A stretch of 64,000 nt of DNA from the NCBI GenBank assembly GCA_027924585.1, contig BSBM01000870.1, forward strand, positions 6,923,501 through 6,987,500. Direction: 5' to 3'. This document shows, piece by piece, positions 53,835 through 64,000 of the stretch; positions within the stretch are counted from its first letter, which is position 1; every line of letters begins with the position of its first letter. Under the pieces are notes generated by a model that was not told the DNA's origin, searched no databases, and was given only the letters and a program-made list of their open reading frames with translations. Both the position numbers and the translations under genes were made by a program. Source of the DNA: Larix kaempferi (Eukaryota; Streptophyta; Pinopsida; Pinales; Pinaceae).

Positions 53835-55093
53835 GCCATAGAATGATGGTATTTGCTCGGATCGACAAACTGTTGACTCCGTTGGCTTCAGGACATCGAG
53901 ATAGTGCTAGCGGTTCCCCTCTCCTCTGGTCCCATGGCTTAGGTGGCATCTATTAGGTCCATTTTGGAAACTAGGGTTTTGCTTAGTAAGGGACTATGCA
54001 ATTTTTGCACATAGGGGTCAACTTTGCAAAATCATAGACTGGGGAATTATGGCTAGTGTTCCCAGCTTGAACCTTCCTAAACACACTTGCAGGACTTCCT
54101 GGAACCCTTTTTTGTTGCATGGTTAGAATTCTATGCCCTCGGTAGGTATCCAACAAGTGTCCCTGAAGGCCTTTGGGATGCGAGATGGAACGAGCCATAG
54201 AATGATGACCATGCCTTGGATTGAAAAACCCTCAAATCCATTGGATTCAAGACATCGGGATAGTTCTAGGGGTGACCCTCGCCTTTGGTCCCATGGCCCA
54301 TGTGTCATCTTTTAGGTCCATTTTGGAAACTAGGGTTTTGCTTGGTAATGGATTGTCCAATTTTTGCACATAGGGGTCAACTTTACAAAATCATCGATCG
54401 GGGCCTTTTGGCTAGAATTCCCAGTTGGAACCTTCATATACACACTTGCAGTACTTCCAAAAACTTGGTTTTGTTTCACGGTTGGAATTCTATGCCCCTG
54501 GTAGCTATCCAACAGGTGTCCCTGAAGGCCTTTGGGATGCGAGTTGGGATGAGCTATAGAATTATGACCATGGATCAGATTGAAGAACTCTCAAATCCAT
54601 TGGATTCAGGACATCGGGATAGTGCTAGGGGTTCCACTCTCCTCTGGTCCCATGGATCAGGTGTCTACTTTTAGGTCCATTTAGGAAACTAGGGTTTTAC
54701 TCAGTAAGGGACCGTGCAATTTTTGCACACAGGGTCAACATTGCAAAATCATCGATCGGTGACTTATGGATAGAGCTCCTAGATGGAACCTTCCTAGACA
54801 CACTTGTAGGACTTTCCTGAAGCCGATTTTGTTGCACGGTTGGAATTCTATGCCCCTAGTAGCTATCCAATAGGTGTCCCTGAAGGCCTTTGGGATGCGA
54901 GTTGGAATGAGCCATAGAATGATGATCGTGGTTCAGATTGAAAAACCGTAAACTCCATTGGTTTTAGGACATCGGGATAGTTCTAGGGGTGCCCCTCTCC
55001 TTCGATCCCATGGCCAACGTGTCATCGTTTAGGTCCATTTTGGAAAATAGGGTTTTGCTCAAGAAGGGACTATGCAATTTTTGCACATAGGGG
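53835..55093 (+). repeat. tandem array of the ~359-bp repeat, 3.5 units
   Basis: GCCATAGAATGATG or its variants occur at 53835, 54194, 54553 and 54911, a step of 358-359 bp. Within each unit the order is: that block, a GATTGAAAAACC block, GACATCGGGATAGT, CCTCTGGTCCCATGG, TTAGGTCCATTTTGGAAA, TAGGGTTTTGCT, GCAATTTTTGCACATAGGGG, CAAAATCAT, TTGGAATTCTATGCCC and GTGTCCCTGAAGGCCTTTGG. The fourth unit is cut at 55093 by the minus-strand Ty3 fragment. ORFs in it are repeat shadows. Confidence 0.92.
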
Positions 55094-55099
55094 TTGTAG

Positions 55100-55910
55100 G
55101 TTCATAGGTACCTTTACATTTGCAAATATCTTCTCTTTGATTTCCTCTAATGCCTCATTTATACTTGGGCATTCAGCTTCGAATATCCTTTGTTTGATAA
55201 TTTGTAGAGCTTCGTTTATGCTTGGAGAGTCATCTTAAAAACTGAAGGCTCTCTGAAAGTTCACAGTCAAGATAGACCAATCTGTTGTTCCTCTGCGAAT
55301 CTCTGTGTCTGTGTACCAATACTCTAGAATCTATTCTAATGTGTGCATAAATAGATGGACCCATTCTTCCTGTGGTTTGTTTTCCCATGATTTTGAACAA
55401 ATTTCTATGTGATCGCTTGGATCCGTTTGTCCACTATACTTTTCCATTGTCAACTTCACTTTCTCTGTGAATCTGATTTGCATCATGTGTATGCATTGTT
55501 CCCATGTGGTCAAAGCCTGCTTATGCACGGCCCACCATTTGGCAGGTGTAGTGCTCAGTGCTATATCTAATGCTAGTATCCTATGTTCAACTCAAACTAA
55601 TACAATATATTCTTGAATAAATGAATAGGCGTTAGTTGAATCATCATAAGTAGGGGTTGGACTTACCTCTGTTCCAAACCAGCGTAGTGACTTTGTGATC
55701 TGAGCACATCACCTGGAAGATACTTCATGCATTCATCTTTTCCAATTTCCTAGTCCTGCATCGAAGTCTGATACGCAAGAAATGTCACATCGCCAACTAA
55801 GTGCTCCATCCACCATAGGATTGATGTAGTCATCCTGATTCGCAGTCATCTTGTAAATGGGATCAAGGTCTTGTGCTCTAGATTCTTCCTGTATCGGCTC
55901 ACTGTATCTT
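55100..55910 (-). pseudogene. second gag-like domain of the minus-strand Ty3 element
   Basis: After the protease linker (YINPMVDGALSWRCDIS, SDFDAGLGNW) it reads HKQALTTWEQCIHMMQIRFT, EKYSGQTDPSDHIEICSKSW, ENKPQEEWVHLFMHTLE, a stop, then YWYTDTEIRRGTTDW and NFQRAFSF-like text, and finally PSINEALEEIKEKIF near 55,160. Each block has its counterpart at 12.9-13.3 kb in the other element (W, M-RF, Y-G-P-H, EWVH-F-H). It ends near the truncation point. Confidence 0.7.
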
Positions 55911-56012
55911 TCTCCTTGTGAAGGGTCCAAGGGTATGATGACCCTAATATCTTTCCCTTCGAAGATCATCTTTTTGGTTTTCAGGTTCATGATCGTGAGG
56001 TTATCCATCGCC

Positions 56013-56262
56013 GAGTCTATCCCCAATAATGCTGGATATGGGTTACTGTCGTTGGTCATGTCAATAACCTCGAAGTCTGCTAAACTTCTGATTCCGTTGA
56101 TGTCCACAAGTACATTCACGAGTCTTCCAAAGGGAATCACTTTCTACTGATTCGCTAGTCTCAACTTGATAGGTGACCATGATAACCTTGGTTTCCCCAT
56201 CTGTTCCCATTTCTGCTTGCTCAAGACATTCACCTCTGATCCTAAATCAAGGATTATCTCTC
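56013..56262 (-). pseudogene. protease of the minus-strand Ty3 element, DLG active site
   Basis: Reads MDERIILDLGSEVNVLSKQK, WEQMGKPRLSW, SPIKLRLANQ, a TAG, KVIPFGRLVNVLVDI, LADFEVIDMTNDSNPYPALL and GID. The active-site codons GAT TTA GGA (complement of 56238-56249) give D-L-G where retropepsins have D-T-G or D-S-G. The rest matches the protease of the other Ty3 element closely. Confidence 0.82.
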
Positions 56263-58874
56263 ATCCATTTCATAATCTCCAATTTGTGCACTAAGCCTCA
56301 TTTCTTAGCTTGTTCTCTTATGGATTTTTATCTGATGAGCTGCGCTCTAAGTAGTGTTCGTGGAACTATGCAGTTCATATTGGTCTAGTAAGTTCTATAA
56401 TTCTACTAAAGCATTTTCGCTTTTCAGCAGTTTCATTCAACTCTGGAGGAACTGCGCAACAAAATTCCCTGTTTCTGCTATGGTACTTGTTTGATCATAT
56501 GTTGCTAGCATATCCTTCGTATGTGCTGTTTCAATTCGCAACGGGATTCTTGGTGTCCCAGGTGTTTTTTCTTTGAATGCCTCTCGTGCTTCTACGAAGA
56601 CATCCTTGTTTCTTTCTAGATTGAAAGTAGGTGCTTTCCCAATTGCTTTTCTAACCTAGACCCCTTCAGTAGGAGTCTGCTTAGCTTGGTGATCTCTAGA
56701 AGTCGAGGCTTCTGGTTCTTTATCTTTTCCTATGAAAACGCCACTTCACATCACAACGTTAACATTTGGATCTCTAGTCCTTTTCTCTACTGCGATCATC
56801 TGAACATTCAGGTTCAGTGCTTCTTGTTGTTTTCTTTCTTGCATTTTTGCTGCTAGTAGTGGGCATGCTTCAATAGCATGATAAAAAGATTTACAGTAAT
56901 TGTAGGTTGTACAAGAATTGGTACAGTCTCTGGACAGATGACCAGGATGACCACAGTTATAGCATATTACTTGACCTCTTCCTCTTCCTTATCTTGGGCC
57001 AGTGTTTCTTCCTCTTCCTCTTCCTTGGAATCCACCACGGCCTTTATATGCGCCTTGATCATTCTGCACATTATCCTTGTTCTGCAGTGTTTCTTCTTGA
57101 ACTTTGTAAACATCATTCTTTCTTTCTATCATGAGTTTGTATGCTTGATAGTTGGAATCATCATGGCCAACTGACTTACAGAAATTGCAATACAAATTCT
57201 TAGGTGTTGTCACATATTTCTAGATCAAATAACAATCTTCTGGGTAGTGTCTTCTAGTTCTACAAATCTCACACCATGGCCCTTGCTGCTGATGCAGTGG
57301 ATTCGATGCTCCACTGTCGAGGTAATATTGAAACAGAGGGCATCGTTCCTTTGGGTGCCCTTCTCCCTTACATATTGTACACCAAACTTCTTCTTTGGTT
57401 TCTTTCCCCTTCTTTATGTCTTGTAACTGAAGTGTTAGGGTTGCTAGCTAGTTCTGGATCTGGACCCTTCCTATGCTAGTCTCTCCTATTGGTGAAGCTT
57501 CTAATTTCATCGCGATCTCCATGGCTTCTGCCTACGAAGCAACCTTCTATTGCATCAGTGGTAGTCTAATATGGGGAAACAACGTAGCTATGAACCACTC
57601 TTGGTATTTTTGCGGTGTGATGTCAAAACTAACTTGGTCTAACAATGTTTTAAACTTCTGGTCAAATTCCCATACTGAATCAGTCGTTTTCTGCTTAATT
57701 TATTTCAGTTATGTTATACATTGTAATTTTGACTTTGGTTTCTTGAACTCTCTTAATAGGGCAGCCTTAATATCCACTAGAGTTCTATTATGTCCTACAT
57801 AATACTTCATAAATCAGTTCAAGGCTCTATCCCTGAATGTAGTGATGAGTTGTGCTTGCTTAACAATGTCATCCTGGAATTTTTTAACATCCTAGATGGC
57901 TTCACATAGAAACCAATGTTGCTCTGGGTATTCTAGACCTATTCCTTTAAATATCAACAGTTTAATATCTTCAGTCATTCTCCTTCTTGGTGGAGTAGTG
58001 TCCGATGCTGTGGTAGGAATACTACTGCGCGGGATGTTTTGATTCAGAATGGTCTGAGTACTCACTCCTGTGGTGTTACTGGTATTGATGCTCCAAGGAT
58101 TGGGAATATTAATAACTGGATGATTTTGAACTGGCGGATTCTATGGAATAGGAGGCACAATATTCTCAACTGGTGGATTCTGTGAAGTAATAGGTTGATA
58201 GGTAGCTGATGGAGGTGTTATCTAGCTATCAGTCTCAACTTCTATATCAATGTTTATGGGGAGTTCATGTTCACTAGGGTTCTTTTGAGTGGTATACTTA
58301 TATCTTTTTCCACTTCTCAAATTGTGTGTTTCTTCGTCAGAGTCACTATATGTGTGATCTACCATTATAGATTCAAAAAATTCTAGGAATCTTACTGCAT
58401 TCTTAAAACACCTTTCTCAGCTAAAAGCATTTTAATATATAAACTCAGATTGTTCAGATACTTACCTCTAAAACCTTTGAAGAACTATGCTTCTGTTGCC
58501 CTGTAGGACTTCAGGGCATCCACAAGGAATTCTCTCACAAATCCTTGTAGTATGCTGTCGAGCCAAAATTTGACTGCTCGCGAGAGTGGACTATCTACTG
58601 CTTTGAGTCTCTGAATGAGCTTTGGGGTCCACTCAGTAGGTACGTCTTCTTGGAAACATTTCTTTCACTTTGCGAGTCTTGACAACCACTCGTACAACTT
58701 GTTTCCAAATTATGCGAAGAAAATTTTGTAAATTTCCTCCCACGGGTATTTATTTAACCAATCTACACCAGAGAGATGTGGATGTCTATTCTCTTTTCTG
58801 GAAAAATATCTTTCTGTCTTGTCCACACAGTTCCATATTTCTATTTTTTCTGGATGCCAGTTTTCTGTACTCAT
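56263..58874 (-). pseudogene. Gag of the minus-strand Ty3 element, five zinc knuckles
   Basis: Start ATG at 58874-58872 (MSTENWHPEKIEIW). The N-terminal region has RAVKFWLDSILQGFVREFLV, matching RAVDFWVDSILEGYI of the other element. Then MVDHTYSDSDEETHNLRSGK (~58,365), the capsid core EYPEQHWFLCEAI and SVWEFDQKFKTLLDQVSFDI, and the knuckles WCTICKGEGHPKERC (~57,378), WCEICRTRRHYPEDC (~57,275), YCNFCKSVGHDDSNY (~57,190, last Cys now Tyr), CYNCGHPGHLSRDC (~56,975) and CKSFYHAIEAC (~56,890, first Cys pair stretched). RGGFQGRGRGRNTGPR separates knuckles 3 and 4. Several TAG and TAA codons interrupt it. Confidence 0.85.
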
Positions 58875-58905
58875 CACTAGTTCAAGCACAAAAATGGAAC
58901 CATTT

Positions 58906-60462
58906 TGTTGGCTTCTTATACTGTTCTTGAGGTTTTCTAGAAATACCCAGGTTCTGCGCAGTTCAGGGAACCAACAAAACCCCTTTTCACAGGTCGTTTC
59001 AGAAATAGTCTATGAGCAGACTGAGGTCTCACCCGAGGCGAAGTTATGAGGAGGTTGTGGAATCAGGTTTCCACAATCGGGTGATGCGCACTTAATAGAC
59101 TGGTGATAAATGCGCTACAGGACTCGCGTGTGAACTGGGGACTGCGTGAATTTCACCTTCCTTGTGGTTAACACTTATACAATAGCGCATCCAAGGACTG
59201 CGCATTCAGAATGGCGGTTTAACTCCAGGACAATGCAACGGAGGATTTCTCTTCCTCTTCAACACTTATGCAACTTTGTCATAATTTTACTTAGGCAAAG
59301 GGATGCATTGAATAGCATAATAGACTACAAACCTTCTAAACTTATACGATATGGCGAACTAGAAAGTAACAACGCACTTCCAGTGCTGCGCTACAGCGAA
59401 TCACACTATACAGACTTCGTTGGCTTAAGTGTTTATCCGATCAACTTATGCATTCAGCTGACTCATAAATACTTGTGCATTTAACATTCATTCACATATG
59501 TCGATACTTAACATACTATTCCCATCATTATCCTTATGGCGAATACATATAAAAGAAAGAACACATGAACTCATAAACAAGATATTAACCATTCAACATA
59601 AGGAAGTACACGGATGCAAACACATAATCAATCACATAACATAAGTAATTAATGTGGTTCACCCCCAGGATGGGAGCCACGTCCACAGGAAATGTTGTTA
59701 TATTATCAATGGGAAGGGTACAACAGTTCCATTCTGCGCACTCAGTTGTAGACTCTCTTCTCCTTCAGTAGGTCTCTGCGTACGCAGCTGCAGAGCCTTT
59801 TTACAATCGTCTCTCAACAGAGATCAATATTCAACATTAATACTAATCAAATATAACCCTTTCCCTTACAAAATATTCCATTTTATAGATCGTTCCCTTA
59901 GGTCATGTCTTTACATTCATTAAGGGATCAAAACCCTAAGCTTTACTCAAAACTGGTGCGGTTACCCGCCACCCTTCTTGTCACAGTCGACATCGTGCTC
60001 CACTTGCTTCAGGGCACCTTGCTGGGCCACTCATGGCTCGCACGATCCTCTGACAGTTGCAATCATCATAAAACGGTTACAAACGCATCGTGGTTTGTCG
60101 CTTTCCGCCCCTCTGGCTTGCCTTTTGTCATCGACTTCATGGCTTAGCTTCTAACTGTTTTCCGCCACTCTCTCCGATAGGTCACTTTCCTTTATCTCCA
60201 CTTTGCTCCTTACCCAACTACCGGGAATCCTAGAGTCGCTTACCCAAAACAGGTCACTTTCATAGCTCGACCTTCCCTTATACTCTTTACCCCAAAATAG
60301 CTATGGCGTTGGTACTGGGCATCGGCATGACTTCACATCTCTGACTACGCAATCCGAACTGCACCCTCCGCAAAACTGTGCCATCCGACGTTGCAGCTCA
60401 AACTACGCACTTGCCAAAATTGTACTTCTTCGGAAGTGTGCCAACTTGGGCCATGCCCAACA
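58906..60462 (-). repeat. 5' LTR of the minus-strand Ty3 element (~1.56 kb)
   Basis: On the minus strand it starts TGTTGGGCATGGCCC (60462) and ends AGAAGCCAACA (58906), giving TGTTGG/CCAACA ends like the other Ty3 element. The start resembles its TGTTGGCATGG. Gag begins 32 bases further down. The single LTR means the boundary rests on these ends only. The region 59,930-60,450 is GC-richer than its surroundings. Confidence 0.7.
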
Positions 60463-60488
60463 AAGACATCAGGATAGTGCTATGGGTG
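60463..60488 (+). repeat. remnant of the 359-bp repeat beside the Ty3 LTR
   Basis: AGACATCAGGATAGTGCTAT matches the GACATCGGGATAGTGCTAGG block of the tandem units. It marks the right-hand side of the disrupted repeat. Confidence 0.7.
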
Positions 60489-62588
60489 TGTCATATCCTC
60501 AAATTTTTCTATGGTCCCTGGGGGATGATTTTAGCCTAAGTCACCTAGGCATTAATTAATTAATTAATGGATGGATGTGGAAACTGACTTATAAAATATA
60601 CCTAAGGGTGAATTTGGGGAATTAAATGGATAAGGTGAGATCCCCATGAAAATATTAATCCCCAAACTAAGTGCTAAGGTGAATTATTTAATCAATTGGG
60701 AAATTTTGAGCTAGGCCTCTAATTTAATTAAATAATTAATGATTTTGGATTTTGGAGTGAGGAATTAATTTATTTGATTAATTATCTCCATTAATTAATA
60801 TTTTTCCAAGTGGATGATGTGTGCAAGTGGGCCAAGAGGGAATACCCTTGGGGATAATGTTGCTAAATCAGAACTGGAGGTCAAAAAATAGCAAGGGATG
60901 AAAAGCGGGAAGGTGTAAGATATTACCAAAAGAAATAAATGGGAAAGAACAATAAAAAGCTAAGGAGGTTGAAATTTCCAAAAGAGAACTCAATTTACAT
61001 AGCAGAAAATTTTTACAAGGAAGGAAACGTCTTGAGATACAAGGGGGTACAATTTCTAAAGGAGAGAAAAGGTGTAAGAAGAAAAGAAAGTAAGTATATC
61101 CACTCATGGGTGACCCATTCTCACAGGTCACCAAGCCAATTAAATTTCTCAATAGGTCAACATGAATTCTATAAAAGAATGCTTCCAACTCTCATTAACA
61201 ACTTTTGTTCATTTGAATTTTGTCTTGAGAGCTCCGAGTCTCTCTTTTGTTGAGTGTTGTGCCTCAACTCTTTCTTGGGTGATGTGCCCCAAGGATCCAT
61301 GGTTTTCAGTTAATCAGTATTTAGATCCAAAGAGTAATATTGCAGATATTTAGATCCATATCAGATCACAGTTGAAGAGATTCAACCATTCAAAGAAGGA
61401 GGCCATAGTTTTAGTATTTTTGCAGCTAGTTTTGGAGGAGAATCACTAAAAGGAGGAGCTAGTTTTCAGTAAAAGCGCCCAAGATATTTAGGAATAATAA
61501 TGTGCCATCATTTGTAGATATCATAGATTCTTATGACCAGATAACAACTTCAGATTTGATCCTCATACTCTTCTTTAACTTCTACTCTCATTTTCAGCTA
61601 AATTTGGAGGAGTTTTCCCTGGAGGAGGGAGATGGTTCAGTAAATGCGCCCCAGTGATGATCAGACGTTCACTATATAGAAAATATCATTCATCTAATCT
61701 GTAGGTGGTCTGATAACAACTTCATAACAGAGCCATAGTAATATTCCTACTTCTTATATTCATTCTCCATCATTTGTAATGAATTTCTAGCATGTGAGGC
61801 ATTGTAAATTTGGAAGGAAATCAAATAAGTTAAAGAAGTGTTCTAAAGTTTACATTTCGACTTATATATGCTAAATAATATATATCAGAGCATTAATTCA
61901 TATCAAAACAGAGTTTAGTGAATTATGGAGGCAGTTTGACATTTAAAGATGAAGATGAGCTCATTGTGTGCAATTTCATGACTAGTTTTACACTTATGAC
62001 TGCTATTTTCTTTCTGAGCATCAATTTTGCTTTTTGTCAGTTTTATTAGCTTAATAACTTAGTACATTCCATCCCAGCCTTTTTCTTAATAATTTGGATG
62101 TATTTAACCTTATTTGGAAGAGCTTGTAAATTGACTAGCTCAGCAATCCATAGTGTGCATTTAGCCACCAAATCACTCCAAACCTTTCCAAGTTCACTAG
62201 GACATTATTCCAGTGTATTCTATAAGTTAATTGAATGATATACCTCTTCCATAAACTCTGGGTACCCTCACCTAGTATTGTTGGCATATGCTAGAATCCC
62301 GAGAAGCCTCGAAGTAGGCAACATAATTGCTCTGTTGCTGAAAAGTGAATGGATCTAGTACTTTGTGCCTAGGACTTCTTCTTTGAATATATTTAGCTGC
62401 TGCTGCACACTCATCCATATAAATTCCAGAACTTAAATTCACCCCTACCATCCTCACTCACTGTTTCAGTCCCCGTCACTTACATCCTGCTCAGTTTAAG
62501 AAATTGCCTAAAAATTGACTAGTAAAATTTTCAATAAAATATGAGTTTGGAGATAATATTTTGGCCAAATCTTGGATGGAATATTACA
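60489..62588 (+). repeat. putative long LTR (~2.1 kb) of an unpaired element
   Basis: A TGTCATATCC start at 60489 lies directly after 359-bp repeat sequence, and an ATATTACA end at 62588 is followed one base later by TTGTATCAGAGCTC, one mismatch from the Met-tRNA primer site. TATAAAAG at about 61,170, followed by a pyrimidine-rich leader, fits an LTR promoter. The second LTR would lie outside the window, so this is not proven. 60,540-60,800 is rich in TTAATTAATTAAT words. Confidence 0.4.
61170..61177 (+). promoter_or_regulatory. TATA box in the putative LTR
   Basis: CTATAAAAGAATGC, a good TATA consensus, about 1.4 kb before the primer-site-like sequence. Confidence 0.4.
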
Positions 62589-62589
62589 G

Positions 62590-62601
62590 TTGTATCAGAG
62601 C
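62590..62601 (+). other. primer-binding-site-like sequence
   Basis: TTGTATCAGAGC, one base from TGGTATCAGAGC, placed right after the ATTACA end of the putative LTR. Confidence 0.45.
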
Positions 62602-62654
62602 TCTTTCCTCTACTCCCGTGGAAAGAATACTCTCAATTCAATGAAATTGCAGCC

Positions 62655-63699
62655 ATGTCCATGTTTAGTGAAGAAGACTCTTACTCTGATGGTGATTTTT
62701 ATGACCAATATGATGAGCATTATGAAGAGTATTGTAGACATTATGAAGAATATTGTATACATTATGAGGAAGAAAATTTCCAAGAAGAAACTTCTACAAG
62801 TATCTCCCATGAGATCATAGTTGTAAGAAGAGACTATGGTTTTTCTTATAGCCACATGGATGGAAAAGTTGCATGTTCCACAGTCAAAGATCAGTTTGCT
62901 AATGAAGAGAGCATAAAATAATCAGAAGGTTCATTGGATGAATGTGTTTCACACTTCATTAGAATTTTTGGATCCTCTTCAAGAAGATCCTCCAAGAATC
63001 TTGACCCTAAAACAACCAAGTAGGAAGATTCATCATTTTTGGAGAAGCAAGACCCAAGAACCAATCATGAGTTTGTTGACAGAATGTAAGAAGGATCCAC
63101 AGTGGGGGAATCAACCTTCAAAAGAGCATGATCAAGAATGCATAAGTCATCATGATTGTGGAAGCCATGAAGTTGAAGAAGCCACAAGCCACTTGGAGGA
63201 GAATGATAGAGAAGAAGAAGCATCCAAGGACCAAGCCAAAGGTGTCAAAGTTATGAACAGTGTGGAAAGAGATTCCACTTCAAGACATTCGGATTTCTTT
63301 GTTGGTGATTCCAATATCACTGCAAAGGAGGGTGATTTGGTTAATGGTGGTGAGATAGCTTTTGGATCAGATCCAAAAGAAGGACATAAATCAAAATCAA
63401 AGTCACCACTTGAAATCCATAGTGAAGCAATAGACAAGCTCATATCAGTTGGGTGTGATCCAAGGAAGTTTCAGAAGGAGCATGCTACCATAAATACACT
63501 ACGTGATGAGGAGAATTGGGTTCAAAGGTATGATTCAAATTTTGATTTCTATGTTCCCGTGTTGCAACCCCAAATGGCATACACTTCCAGTGACAATATT
63601 GGATTAGTTGGTCCCTTCGGTGTTCGGGTTCATGACTTTGAGAAGGTTGAATTGCAAGAACAAGAAGAAGAAGTTCATCTGCAAGAACTTCTTCCTTAA
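62655..63699 (+). pseudogene. uncharacterised acidic protein, frame broken
   Basis: Not recognised. The first frame (Met at 62655, MSMFSEEDSYSDGDFY) is very acidic, with the repeated motif HYEEYC at 62,727-62,770, and ends at TAA 62919-62921. A second frame, 62938-63699, encodes 253 residues without interruption: LDPLQEDPPRILTLKQPSRK, a Glu/Asp/Lys-rich middle, SPLEIHSEAIDKLISVGCDP, and YTSSDNIGLVGPFGVRVHDF near the end. The two frames may be one protein separated by an indel. Its place behind a primer-site-like sequence suggests a retroelement leader or Gag, but no capsid or zinc motif is visible. Confidence 0.45.
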
Positions 63700-64000
63700 C
63701 TCGACCATTAAAAATGAACACATTGGGGATCAAGGAGAACATAACACATGGGAATTTTTGTAAGTTCTGATTTTTATATTCTTATGTGTCAGTATGTTGG
63801 GGCATCCACTTCAGAGGAGAATATGGGCTTGGTTGAACCCCTAGGGGTTAAGACTCTTGAATTGGGGAGGGCTGAAAATTGGAGAGAAAGCCTTACTCGT
63901 GCACCAGAGATGAATGAGCACCCCATTTGCAAACAAAGATCTGATATTCATGTTCTGAAATATGAATATCTTGCATCCCCAAAATATGGATCGACTTTCA
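63700..64000 (+). CDS. possible continuation of the acidic protein, open to the window edge
   Basis: From about 63,780 a frame stays open to the right edge and reads YVGASTSEENMGLVEPLGVK then TLELGRAENWRESLTRAPEM. Its start repeats the pattern at 63,560-63,630 (TSSDNIGLVGPFGV), suggesting an internal duplication within one protein. It is partial. Confidence 0.35.

Larger units (their letters stand above)
55094..60462 (-). mobile_element. Ty3/gypsy element, 5' part only, minus strand
   Basis: Reading down from 60462: LTR (60462-58906), Gag with five zinc knuckles, protease, second gag-like region, then an abrupt end at 55094 inside a 359-bp repeat unit. RT, RNase H, integrase and the 3' LTR are absent. 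The protein order matches the element at 8.8-18.1 kb, but the LTR is over twice as long and unrelated in most of its sequence, so it is a different family of the same lineage. The sequence at 60463 (AAGACATCAGGATAGTGC) is again 359-bp repeat, so the element lies within that repeat. Many stops make it inactive. Confidence 0.85.

Noticed and set aside
54133-54674. ORFs of 60-129 codons in the 359-bp array
   Set aside because: They recur by repetition of the same unit, have no recognisable domain, and overlap on both strands.
63760-63792. GTAAGTTCTG to TGTGTCAG as an intron
   Set aside because: Good splice-site matches, but only 33 bp long, which is too short for a plant intron.

Overview
The window looks like non-genic chromosomal DNA from a large-genome land plant, most likely a gymnosperm. 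Reasons: several generations of nested LTR retrotransposons, plant-type telomere-like CCCTAA words, a decayed fragment of a plant NO VEIN-like gene, Ty3 and Ty1-copia families with Met-tRNA primer sites, and no intact host gene in 64 kb. The species cannot be fixed from sequence alone.

Layout. 1-8.8 kb: a TCA-trinucleotide satellite, fragments of a dispersed ~359-bp repeat, a NO VEIN-like pseudogene (minus strand), a near-perfect 26-bp-arm hairpin, a second GAT-rich satellite and AT-rich spacer. 8.8-18.1 kb: a complete but dead Ty3/gypsy element (two LTRs, TSD AAATT, PBS, PPT, Gag with five zinc knuckles, PR, a second gag-like region, RT, RNase H, INT). 18.3-21.3 kb: a young non-autonomous LTR element (TSD CCCTC) coding only a 344-aa Gag-like protein. 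22.4-24.7 kb: a ~2.2-kb degenerate telomere-like tract. 26.1-29.4 kb: an uncharacterised ~1,090-codon coiled-coil pseudogene. 31.0-51.5 kb: a second uncharacterised pseudogene, split at 33,371/50,673 by a Ty1-copia element.

That copia element (33.4-50.7 kb) carries in its 3' region a tandem array of five LTRs alternating with four Gag-only internal domains (39,314-49,525). The array is flanked by one ACGTG duplication, and its third unit holds a solo LTR (TSD AAAAA). The order of events is therefore gene, then copia, then LTR array, then solo LTR. 51.8-53.1 kb: simple and telomere-like repeats. 53.8-55.1 kb: ~3.5 tandem copies of the 359-bp repeat. 55.1-60.5 kb: the 5' part of a second Ty3 element on the minus strand, lying inside the 359-bp repeat. 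60.5-64 kb: a possible long LTR and an uncharacterised acidic ORF that runs off the window.

How the parts relate. The two Ty3 elements share an unusual plan (N-terminal Gag extension, five CCHC knuckles, second gag-like region between PR and RT). The element at 18.3 kb and the array at 39-49 kb belong to one superfamily of non-autonomous elements: same Gag-like N-terminus, a shared C-terminal domain I do not recognise, and two polypurine tracts. They presumably need pol proteins from an autonomous copia partner. Nearly everything else is being eroded, with nonsense codons that largely look like cytosine-deamination scars.
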